A DNA stretch of 64,000 nt from DATAOG01 sp963782885 (GTDB lineage Bacteria; Pseudomonadota; Alphaproteobacteria; Geminicoccales; Geminicoccaceae). Below the pieces are notes generated by a model. The model ran no database searches and was not told where the DNA came from. It saw nothing but the letters and a program-made list of their open reading frames with translations. This document shows, piece after piece, positions 56,193 to 63,586 of the stretch; the stretch's first letter is position 1; every line of letters begins with the position of its first letter. A program made the position numbers and the translations under genes. The stretch spans positions 517,369-581,368 of the forward strand of contig CAWALL010000013.1 in the NCBI GenBank assembly GCA_963782885.1, read 5' to 3'.

Positions 56193-56325
56193 CGGCCGCG
56201 AACCGTGATCAGCAGCCGCGAAGCCGTCGACCCCGCGCGAGCATGCCCGGTGATCTCATCGGCGCTCGCCGCGGCGATCCGAGCGGTCCGGGCATTCGTT
56301 CACGAGGCTCTCGTCTCACGGTCCG

Positions 56326-56517
56326 TCAGGGGCGCGGCTTGAACAGCGATTCGGCGGCGCCCCGGATCGACTGCTTGGCCTTGATCGCCGCCCTGGCGCG
56401 CTCGATCTCGGCCTGCAGTCGGACGATGTAGGCCTCGACCTCCTCGACCGACCAGGTCGCAAGATCGGGGGGCTTGGCGCCGGCGCGCCGCGGCAGATCG
56501 TCCTCGTCCTGAGCCAT
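56326..56517 (-). CDS. DUF1192 family small protein
   Basis: A 63-residue protein (MAQDEDDLPRRAGAKPPDL). The segment LATWSVEEVEAYIVRLQAEIERARAAIKAKQ is the conserved DUF1192 helix, common in Alphaproteobacteria and often next to quinone oxidoreductase or regulator genes. Function unknown. It starts 37 bases after the ArsR-type gene and is probably cotranscribed with it. Confidence 0.8.
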   Translation of the reverse strand: MAQDEDDLPRRAGAKPPDLATWSVEEVEAYIVRLQAEIERARAAIKAKQSIRGAAESLFKPRP

Positions 56518-56554
56518 GCTTCCACCCTCGCTCCGGTGGTCCCCTCGTGCCTTG

Positions 56555-56890
56555 CTATGGGGCCTCGAGATCGTGCTCCTCGGCGACGTGGTCGACCATG
56601 TCGCCGAGCATGCGCAGCACGTGCTCGTCGGTGATCTGGTAGAACACCTGGCGGCCCTGGCGCTCGGCCTGAAGCAGGCGCGCGGCACGCAGCAGGCGCA
56701 GATGATGGCTGACCAGCGACGGCGACAGCCGGAGCTGCTGCGCCATGTCGCCGACCGAGACCTTCTCGGCGAGGCAGCTCAGGATGATCCGCAGCCGGCT
56801 CGGATCGCTCATCAGCCGGAACATCTCGGCGAGCTCGTACACCTGGTCCTCGCTCAGCCGCTCCGAGGAATTGATCCGGCGTTTGAGCAT
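56555..56890 (-). CDS. ArsR/SmtB-family transcriptional repressor
   Basis: A 111-residue winged-helix protein. LAEMFRLMSDPSRLRIILSCL and the recognition region LRLSPSLVSHHLRLLRAARLL are followed by ERQGRQVFYQITDEHVLRML. The C-terminal helix shows D-x-H-(10)-H-(2)-E spacing (DEH...DHVAEEH), identical in spacing to the alpha-5 zinc site of SmtB/ZiaR. It probably senses Zn2+ or a similar metal. No metal exporter is adjacent, so its target may be elsewhere. Confidence 0.87.
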   Translation of the reverse strand: MLKRRINSSERLSEDQVYELAEMFRLMSDPSRLRIILSCLAEKVSVGDMAQQLRLSPSLVSHHLRLLRAARLLQAERQGRQVFYQITDEHVLRMLGDMVDHVAEEHDLEAP

Positions 56891-57044
56891 GGCTCTCCGT
56901 CGAGGCTCGGCCGCCGGCACCAGCGCCCTGGCGGACCGCGCCGGAAAGTAGGCGAGAACCGCGCCAATGTACAGCGCGGCCCATGGCGCGGCGACATGCG
57001 CTTCGACGGCAGGCGCGGCGGCAACGGCGCCGTGGATCCGCCGG

Positions 57045-57525
57045 TCAGGCGGTCTTCAGCTCGTAGCGCGCGAGCGGCAGCCGCCGGATGCGCTCGCCGG
57101 TGAGCGTGAAGATGGCGTGGCAAACCGCGGCCGCGATCGGCGGCGTGCCCGGCTCGCCGACGCCGCCGATCGGCCGGCCGCTCGCCAGCACCTCGACCTC
57201 GATCATGGGCATCCGCGCCGGCGGCAGGATCGGATAGGTGTCGAAATTGGCCTGCTCGACCCGGCCTTGGCGAGCGTGATCTCCTCCAGCAGGGTCTGAG
57301 AAAGGCCGTAGACGATGCCGCTCTCGATCTGGGCGCGCACGATCTCCGGCAGGAGCGGGTGGCGGTGCCGTCGATGTGGACGGTGCAGGCGCCGCAGGCA
57401 GCGATGCCGCAGCCGAACTTGGTCCCGGTCAGGCCGATGGTGTCACGCAGGACCCAGAGCAATGGCGTGTCCGGCTCGACGTCGACCTGATGGCTCTGGC
57501 CGTTGACGGTGAGCGTGAACCACCT
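57045..57525 (-). pseudogene. Chimeric remnant of isoquinoline 1-oxidoreductase-type iorA/iorB
   Basis: The upstream part encodes the [2Fe-2S] domain of the small subunit (LTVNGQSHQVDVEPDTPLLW, TKFGCGIAACGACTVHIDGT). At about 57355 it jumps directly into the C-terminal part of the molybdopterin-binding large subunit (LPEIVRAQIESGIVYGLSQ). A 1-base deletion near 57260 shifts the frame again before EVLASGRPIGGVGEPGTPP and the normal end RLPLARYELKTA. The deletion joint carries a shared CTCCTGC, consistent with microhomology-mediated loss of most of both genes. No valid start codon is visible. Non-functional. Confidence 0.8.
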
Positions 57526-57773
57526 GTGGCTCTCCGTGGCTGAAACCGCTGCTATGACTGTCGGACGAATGATGCCGCGGTTGGTTGGAGCGGAAGGTGG
57601 CGCGGTCGCCGCCGAAGGCACGTCGGGCGATCGATGGCGGCGCGTTGCCGTGGCCGCGCGCCTGTGCCATCGTGCCGAGGGTGCGGGGCCCTGGTCCTTG
57701 GAAAGGCCGTCGCCCGGAAGCCCGTCCCGCGCCGAACCGAGAATTCCGGGCTCCTGAGGGCGGAGAAACGGCC

Positions 57774-59033
57774 ATGTACATCGTCGGGCAGGAGGAGATC
57801 GACGCGATCGCGGCGGTGATCCGGAGCGGAGCGCTGTTCCGGTATGGCGTCGGCAGCGAATGCGAGCGCTTCGAGCGCCGCTACGCGGACTATCTCGGCA
57901 CCAGACACGTCGCTCTGACCGCGAGCGGCACCTTCGCGCTGACCGCGGCCGTGAGCGCGCTCGGGATTGGCCCGGGCGACGAGGTCCTGGTGCCGGCGCA
58001 TACCTACATGGCGACCGCGATGGCGGTGCTCGCCACCGGTGCGATCCCGGTAATCGTCGACGTCGACGAGAGCATCACGATCGACCCGGACGCGGTCGAG
58101 GACGCGATCGGCCCGCGCACCAGGGCGGTGATCCCGGTCCACATGTGGGGGGCCGCCTGCGACCTGGACCGGATCATGGCGATCGCCGCCCGGCACGATC
58201 TCCTGGTGCTCGAGGACGTCTGCCAGGCGATCGGCGGCGCCTATCAGGGCCGGATGCTCGGCACGATCGGCCAGGCCGGCGCCTTCAGCTTCAATTACTA
58301 CAAGAACATGACCGCCGGCGAAGGCGGGGCGGTCTGCACCGCCGACGACCGGATCGCGGAGCGGGTCAAGTGCGCGATCGACCCCTGCCACTTCTACTGG
58401 CAGGGCCGGAGCGATCAGCAAAAGCCGTTCGCCGGCAATGGTGCCCGCGCCTCCGAGATCATGGGCGCGATGCTCAACGTCCAGCTCGACCGCCTGCCCG
58501 GCATGATCGAGGCGATGCGCGCCGAGAAGAGGCAGATCCTGGACGGCACGGCGCAGCTCGACAACCTCGGGCTCAGGCCGGCGCCGATCAACAGCCCCGA
58601 CGACTGCGCCGCCCAGGTCATGTACAGCCTGCCGTCGGCCGAAGCCGCGGCGCGGTTCGTCGAGGTGTTTCCGAGCGTGATCGCGGGCAAGACCGGCCGC
58701 CACAACTATACCGAGTGGGACCAGATCCTGATCGGCGAGGGCGCCGCGCATCCGGTCATGAACCCCTACCAGATGCCCGAGAATCGCGACTGCCGGCGCA
58801 GCTATTCCAGGGACATGTGCCAGCGCTCGCTCGACATCCTGAATCGCACGGTCATGGTGCCGACCCACCCGCTGCACACTGCCGACCAGATCGCGGATAC
58901 GATCCACAACATCGGCGTCGCGGCCCGGGTCGCGCTCGCAGGCCTGGCGCCGGCGGAAGCGGATCTCCGCAACGTCCAGCCGGTCGATGCCCAGAAGTTC
59001 GATCTCAAGGTCACCAACGTCGCATCGGCCTGA
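57774..59033 (+). CDS. DegT/DnrJ/EryC1/StrS-family aminotransferase
   Basis: A 419-residue PLP enzyme. It shows EEIDAIAAVIRSGALFRYG, TASGTFALTAAVSALGIGPGDEVLVPAHTYMATAMAVL, VIPVHMWGAACDLDRIM, LLVLEDVCQAIGGAYQGRMLGTIG and the PLP lysine in FSFNYYKNMTAGEGGAVCT. Such enzymes transaminate keto-sugars or, less often, cyclitols. ATG 57774 is preceded by gcggag. It is followed by a decayed sugar-binding-protein gene, so it may belong to a partly lost sugar-utilisation or -modification locus. Confidence 0.9.
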   Translation: MYIVGQEEIDAIAAVIRSGALFRYGVGSECERFERRYADYLGTRHVALTASGTFALTAAVSALGIGPGDEVLVPAHTYMATAMAVLATGAIPVIVDVDESITIDPDAVEDAIGPRTRAVIPVHMWGAACDLDRIMAIAARHDLLVLEDVCQAIGGAYQGRMLGTIGQAGAFSFNYYKNMTAGEGGAVCTADDRIAERVKCAIDPCHFYWQGRSDQQKPFAGNGARASEIMGAMLNVQLDRLPGMIEAMRAEKRQILDGTAQLDNLGLRPAPINSPDDCAAQVMYSLPSAEAAARFVEVFPSVIAGKTGRHNYTEWDQILIGEGAAHPVMNPYQMPENRDCRRSYSRDMCQRSLDILNRTVMVPTHPLHTADQIADTIHNIGVAARVALAGLAPAEADLRNVQPVDAQKFDLKVTNVASA

Positions 59034-59111
59034 CCCTCGCCGGCCGGCGCCGCACCTCACCAAACCAAAGGTCAGGATACCAGGCGCCGCAGACCTTCGG
59101 GATGGTCGACC

Positions 59112-59540
59112 TGTGCGCCATGGCTCAAGGACGGCCTCCGCGATTCCCAGGTGATTGCGGTCGCGATGGGCCCGACCAAGTTCCGCGCTAGCGTCACCGG
59201 CTATCTGCAGCCGGACCCCGAGGTCGACGCCGCGATCACGGTCGACGCGGCCGCGTGCGACCCGACGCTCGCCGCCGTCGAGGGAACGGGCCTCGGCGGC
59301 AAGATCAAGATCGGCTCCTTCGATCTGTTGCCGACGCTGCTCAAGGCGATCGACGAGGGCCGCGCCGACTGCGCGATCGCGGCCCCAGCAGTACCTGACC
59401 GGCTACCTGCCGGTGGTCTAGCCCAGCCTCTATCACGACCTCGTATAATCCCGGTCAACAACGTCATGACCGGCCCGCTGTTCGTGAGCCAGAAGGCTGC
59501 CAAGCAGGTGATCGAACCGAACTCCCAGGGCTACCGCTGA
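59112..59540 (+). pseudogene. Fragment of a sugar ABC-transporter substrate-binding protein
   Basis: The segments KFRASVTGYLQPDPEVDAAI, VDAAACDPTLAAVEGTGLGG, IKIGSFDLLPTLLKAIDEG, then (frame +1) QQYLTGYLPVV with a TAG at 59419, then (frame back) NNVMTGPLFVSQKAAKQVIE match the C-terminal half of ribose-type periplasmic binding proteins. Two frameshifts and a stop disable it, and its N-terminal half and signal peptide are missing. Confidence 0.75.
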
Positions 59541-59549
59541 ATCTTTTCG

Positions 59550-59585
59550 GACGCGCCGAGGCGGCCTCTTCCGCCTCGGCGCGTC
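59550..59585. terminator. Long perfect hairpin after the binding-protein remnant
   Basis: A 15-bp perfect stem (GACGCGCCGAGGCGG / CCGCCTCGGCGCGTC) with loop CCTCTT begins 10 bases after the pseudogene stop. No U-run follows. It is probably the old terminator of the decayed gene. Confidence 0.6.
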
Positions 59586-59899
59586 TGAACTCCCACGTCC
59601 CAGTAGGGTGACCGAGGGTGGCCTTCGATGCCGTCGATCGTTGATAAAAAGGATCGGGGCGAGTTGTAGCCGCGTGGCCAGCGTTCGAGTGCGTCCAACC
59701 CGCTGGGTCGATCCATTCTCCGCCGGCAGGTCGCCATGCAACCAAGGGCGCGCGCGACGCTGCGCCGGATGTGACTGAGCTGCCACGCAATTTGTCAAAA
59801 ATTTGTCGCTTGATAGGGGCAACCTTGAATGCACCGCATAGTGTGCCATCTTAGCCAAAAAAGTGGGGCGACCCACGCGCCTAAGAAAGGGTGGGTAGT
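59586..59899. other. Transition to the lower-GC accessory region
   Basis: About 310 bases without a supported gene. Base composition falls from here on (for example tttgtcaaaaatttgtcgc near 59790), and gatgcaccgcatagtgtgcc near 59830 has a short inverted-repeat character. It probably holds the promoter of the regulators downstream. Confidence 0.35.
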
Positions 59900-60294
59900 A
59901 TGAGCGCCGTCGAAGCCGAGGGTAGATTTTTCACCGTGCTGCTGTGCGACGAACGGACGCCACGGCGGCCGTGTCTCGCAGGTTTCCTTGAACTCAGAGG
60001 TATCCGCGTTCGGATCGTCGCGTTGGAGAATGGCGGCGAGGGGCCGTGGCCGCCGATCTCGCCATCATCGATACTGGCGAGAAGCCTTGTAGCCATCCCG
60101 GCGTCGCGAAGATCTTCGATGATCTGCGGCGCCCGCGCCTATTTCCCGTCCAGCCTCGACCGAAGATCCTGGTCGAGACCCTGCGCTTCGTCCAGAGGGG
60201 TGCCCTCAGCCTCCCCCTCGAACACAGAACATCGCACGCGACTGCATTGAAAAATATGCACGGCAAAACACGCGAAGTGTTAGCCTCACCGTAG
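59900..60294 (+). pseudogene. Frameshifted receiver-like regulator fragment
   Basis: ATG 59900 (aagaaaggg upstream) encodes SAVEAEGRFFTVLLCDERTP and FLELRGIRVRIVALENGGE. Near 60045 the continuation lies in another frame: ADLAIIDTGEKPCSHPGVAKIFDDLRR, then PKILVETLRFVQRGALSLPLE to a stop at 60294. Read together these resemble a response-regulator receiver domain similar in plan to the N-terminal part of the LuxR protein that follows. A single indel would explain it. No DNA-binding domain is left. Confidence 0.5.
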
Positions 60295-60305
60295 GAAGAA
60301 TGAGA

Positions 60306-61061
60306 ATGGTTGGCATCAACGAGGCGGCCCACGCCAGACCCAACGGGAACGAACCATCAATCCTCGTGATTGAAGCGCGGAGCCTGATCCGGGACTGGCT
60401 CTGTCATTGGTTGACGGGTGTCGTCTGCGACCTCGAAATTCTTCCCGTTACGACCCCATCCGATCTCTTGCGACCTCACCAACTTCCGGATGGAATCCAC
60501 TTGGTCGTGCTAAGCATCGGCGGAACAAGGCTCTCCGATCCGGAGACGCTTCAGGTGATCGGTAGCTTGGTGGATCGTTTGGGCAAGAATCCATTGTTGG
60601 TCGTCGGCGACAGTGAGGACATCGACGAGATCATCATTGCCCTTCAGCGCGGCGTGCGGGGGTACATTCCGACCTGTCTGGACCCGATGGAGGCGGCCGA
60701 GGCAGTTCGCTTCGTGCTAGGCGGCGGCAGGTTCGTTCCAGCTGGCTTGGTCGTCCACTCCTTGCTGGGCCGGCGGAACACATCGGAGTCGTGCAGTACC
60801 GATCGAGATGGCTCCATAAGCCTGACACCTCGCGAGATGGAAGTCCTCGCCCATCTCCGTCATGGCGCACCCAACAAGGTTATCGCTCACGAACTCGGTA
60901 TCAGTGAGAGTACCGTCAAGGCATTCGTTCAGCGACTCCTCAGCAAGTTACATGCCGTGAACCGGACTGAAGTCGCCTACCTAGCGAGGTTTCATCTGGA
61001 TTCGCCGCCAGCAGTGGGGCGGCAAGAATTGCTCCGCGAACGACGGGCGGACACCCTGTGA
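60306..61061 (+). CDS. LuxR-family transcriptional regulator
   Basis: A 251-residue regulator. The N-terminal ~140 residues look like a degenerate receiver domain (ILVIEARSLIRDWLCHWL, IHLVVLSIGGTRLSDPE, LLVVGDSEDIDEIIIALQRGVRGYIPT), without the full set of acidic phosphoacceptor residues. The C-terminal helix-turn-helix is SLTPREMEVLAHLRHGAPNKVIAHELGISESTVKAFVQRLLSKL, split over the GerE-type domain. ATG 60306 is favoured because aggaag lies 8 bases upstream; ATG 60300 is also in frame. It converges on the amyloid-like cassette and may control it, as CsgD-type LuxR proteins control curli. Confidence 0.85.
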   Translation: MVGINEAAHARPNGNEPSILVIEARSLIRDWLCHWLTGVVCDLEILPVTTPSDLLRPHQLPDGIHLVVLSIGGTRLSDPETLQVIGSLVDRLGKNPLLVVGDSEDIDEIIIALQRGVRGYIPTCLDPMEAAEAVRFVLGGGRFVPAGLVVHSLLGRRNTSESCSTDRDGSISLTPREMEVLAHLRHGAPNKVIAHELGISESTVKAFVQRLLSKLHAVNRTEVAYLARFHLDSPPAVGRQELLRERRADTL

Positions 61062-61074
61062 CAAAGGAGCCGAG

Positions 61075-62853
61075 TCACTTGATCGGCAAATTGAATTGAA
61101 TTGGCACCGATACTCGCGCGACGTAATCCGGCGCCTCATCCGTGAGCCCGATATCCGTCGAAACATCGATCAGGACACCGGGGGCGATCGAGACCGCACC
61201 ACCAAGAGTCACCGAACTCTGCACCTGATTGGATCCCTTGATCAATTCGCCACTGATCTTGGCATCATCGATAAAGTTTTGGTTGAGCACGAAGCGCAGC
61301 GAGGTCTCAGGACTAGCTGCCAGGAATGCGCCGAAAGAAAACCCGAGGTCATTACCAGGGCGGTTATTGTTATTCTCAAACGCTGCCTCGTACGATACGG
61401 AGCCGACGAAGGCCAAAGGGTCCTTGCGGGCAAGGGCTGTCAGCGACCCTCCAAGTTGGTTGAAGCCGCTGTTGAGTGCGACGTCGTTGTCTGAGTTCTC
61501 GCCGGTATCAGCGTTCCAGAACACTCTTCCGATCAAATCCGGCCACCAGTTCTCTTGGCGCAGCAGAGTCTTCGAGAACCCCACATTGATATCACCGAAC
61601 CCTGAGCCGGTGTCGCTATTTGAACCCGAGGCGGTGTTGACCTGCTGATCGACAAGATTGTAGGGGAAGGTCACATCCAACTGGGAATCGTAAGGCAGGC
61701 CGATCCGGAACGTCAGGTCGCCTTCGAACTCATTACGCCGCAAATTACCCGGAACGGTCATTCCATTCTCTTGGACCGCGACATTTTTGAGCTCGCGGCG
61801 GGTGTAACTGAAGGTCGGCTCGACCTGCATGGTGCCAAGAGGCTTCAGCAGAGCTCCCCTCTCCACCAGGCTCTGCTCGAGCGCACGATCGACAGTAGTC
61901 TCATCAACCTCAAACTGTCCGGGAGCGGTGGCCGGTGGCGGCGTCGTGCTCTGCTCGGCCTGCGCGGGTCTCGCTTCGGCCGATGGCGTAGTGGCCTGCT
62001 CGGCCTGCGCCGAGGTGGCTTCTGCCACCGTGCTCGCTTCGGGCGACCCGGCCGGCAAGCCGGCCGCCAGAGGAGCGGATTCGCCAGTTCCTGCGACCGT
62101 CCGATCGAGTTCGGCAGCAGTTAGGACGCGCGCGAGGCGCTCAACGCGGCGCGCCAGATCGACACTGAACTTCTCGGGGGCGCCGGCCGCCGCCGCGGTG
62201 CCTTGCGCGACCTCTGGGGGCCTGGCTTCTGCCAAGATAGTCGCTGCGGGAGGTTTGGGCGACGAGCCGGCCCGGGGCGCAGATGGCAAGTCGGCCGCGT
62301 GATGCACGGGCCCGCGACCGTCCGGATCGTGTTCGATGGCCGTCAGGAGGTGCTCCAGCCGTGCAACGCGGCGCACCAGATCGACGCTGGCCTGATCGGG
62401 GGCGGCCGCTGCCGTAGTGCCTCGCTCGGCCTGGGTGGCTTTGGCTCCTCCTGCCGTGCTCCCTTCGGACGGTTTCAGCGGTGAATCAGCCGGAGCGGCA
62501 GGCAGCGAGCCGACCACCAGAGAGACGGATTCGCGCGTTTCCGCGGCCGCCCGATCTCTTTCGGACGCGTTTGGGGCGTGCTCCAACTGCTCGACGCGAC
62601 GGGCCAAGTCGGCGATGATGGCATCGCGCCGCTCGAGCTCCTTCTTCAGCTTCTGCTCCTGCAGGAAATAAAGCAGGAGGGGGACCAGGTGCGCGTCGCC
62701 TTCCACGAGGTTCCGCGCCGATGGCGCGGGCCCGGGATCCGGCGGTGCCGACAGCACAGGTTGGAGGAAGACCAGGGCTGACAGGCTGGACGCCGAGAGG
62801 GCGATCAGACCCAGCCGCTTGAGTCGAGGATTCCCGCCGCCTGCCCGGTTCAC
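61075..62853 (-). CDS. Outer-membrane beta-barrel with periplasmic coiled-coil repeats (FapF-like)
   Basis: A 592-residue exported protein. The signal region (LGLIALSASSLSALVFLQPVLS) is followed by the heptad-rich helix LLLYFLQEQKLKKELERRDAIIADLARRVEQLE. Two further copies of the helix are VDLVRRVARLEHLLTAIEHD and VDLARRVERLARVLTAAELD, separated by Ala/Pro/Ser-rich linkers of 50-60 residues. The C-terminal ~270 residues are alternating beta-strands of an outer-membrane barrel (FRIGLPYDSQLDVTFPYNLV, VGSVSYEAAFENNNN, DYVARVSVPIQFNLPIK). This plan (coiled coil, disordered linker, barrel) is that of FapF, the amyloid secretion pore of Pseudomonas. Barrel end residue is Lys rather than Phe. Confidence 0.75.
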   Translation of the reverse strand: MNRAGGGNPRLKRLGLIALSASSLSALVFLQPVLSAPPDPGPAPSARNLVEGDAHLVPLLLYFLQEQKLKKELERRDAIIADLARRVEQLEHAPNASERDRAAAETRESVSLVVGSLPAAPADSPLKPSEGSTAGGAKATQAERGTTAAAAPDQASVDLVRRVARLEHLLTAIEHDPDGRGPVHHAADLPSAPRAGSSPKPPAATILAEARPPEVAQGTAAAAGAPEKFSVDLARRVERLARVLTAAELDRTVAGTGESAPLAAGLPAGSPEASTVAEATSAQAEQATTPSAEARPAQAEQSTTPPPATAPGQFEVDETTVDRALEQSLVERGALLKPLGTMQVEPTFSYTRRELKNVAVQENGMTVPGNLRRNEFEGDLTFRIGLPYDSQLDVTFPYNLVDQQVNTASGSNSDTGSGFGDINVGFSKTLLRQENWWPDLIGRVFWNADTGENSDNDVALNSGFNQLGGSLTALARKDPLAFVGSVSYEAAFENNNNRPGNDLGFSFGAFLAASPETSLRFVLNQNFIDDAKISGELIKGSNQVQSSVTLGGAVSIAPGVLIDVSTDIGLTDEAPDYVARVSVPIQFNLPIK

Positions 62854-62919
62854 TTGAGGCTGCTTATTACCTGAGGCTGCTCATTAGGAAGTGGACTGAG
62901 TTTAGTCCGAGATTCGCGC

Positions 62920-63543
62920 TCAGCGCAAGAACGGAAATTCCTCATCGCGGGGCGCGAGGCGGTTGGACCGGGCCGGATCGTTCGGCCGCTGCACCACAAA
63001 GCCGACGTGCCCGACCTCAGGATATTTGAGCCACGCATCCTCAAACTGCTCGACCAGCATCGTACGGTTACCGTAGGCCGGATCAGCGAGCAAAACCCGG
63101 TCGCCGCGAACGCCGCGAAACACCACGAAGTGGTTAAATCCATAGAAGTTGACGGGAACCAAGACGGGCGCCTGGTCGATCAGGTCCGCGAGCGAAAGCG
63201 CGCCGTACCCTGTTCCCTCGTAGCCGCGCCCATCGACATAGCGCTTGAGATCCAGCAGCGAAAAGCCTTCGCGCACCTGAAGCAGTTTCGGATTGTCCAG
63301 ATACTCTTCACGCTGGATAAGCCCTCGGGCGACGTCTCGCTCCGTCACGGGGTCGCCATATTCATAACGAAGGATCGTGGCCAGGGCGGCCGCGCCACAG
63401 CTCAGGTCCCATTTCTGAATGACGACCCCCTGCTGACGCATTTCGAGCAGCGACTTCACGACCCGCTCTGCGGGAAATGCCACCCTCGGAACGAGCAGCA
63501 CCAACGCCAAGAACACGCCAGCCGCCCGCGCACCCAGCAACAT
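62920..63543 (-). CDS. C39-like peptidase (FapD-like)
   Basis: A 207-residue exported peptidase from ATG 63543 (ggaagtggtaag upstream); a GTG at 63567 would add 8 residues. After a signal peptide (GVFLALVLLVPRVAFPA) the C39 domain shows the catalytic cysteine in KWDLSCGAAALATILRYEYG, histidine in NHFVVFRGVRGDRVLLADPAYGN and the aspartate in ADPAYG. Such stand-alone C39 proteins accompany Fap amyloid genes (FapD). Its neighbours, an outer-membrane barrel and a Gly/Ser-rich repeat protein, strengthen this. Confidence 0.82.
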   Translation of the reverse strand: MLLGARAAGVFLALVLLVPRVAFPAERVVKSLLEMRQQGVVIQKWDLSCGAAALATILRYEYGDPVTERDVARGLIQREEYLDNPKLLQVREGFSLLDLKRYVDGRGYEGTGYGALSLADLIDQAPVLVPVNFYGFNHFVVFRGVRGDRVLLADPAYGNRTMLVEQFEDAWLKYPEVGHVGFVVQRPNDPARSNRLAPRDEEFPFLR

Positions 63544-63586
63544 CTTACCACTTCCGCCGGTGGTCACGAATCATCGCTAACACACG

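Noticed and set aside
61880..62680. DNA-level tandem repeat in the FapF-like gene
   Set aside because: The three modules are similar only as protein; the DNA copies are too diverged to list as a repeat.
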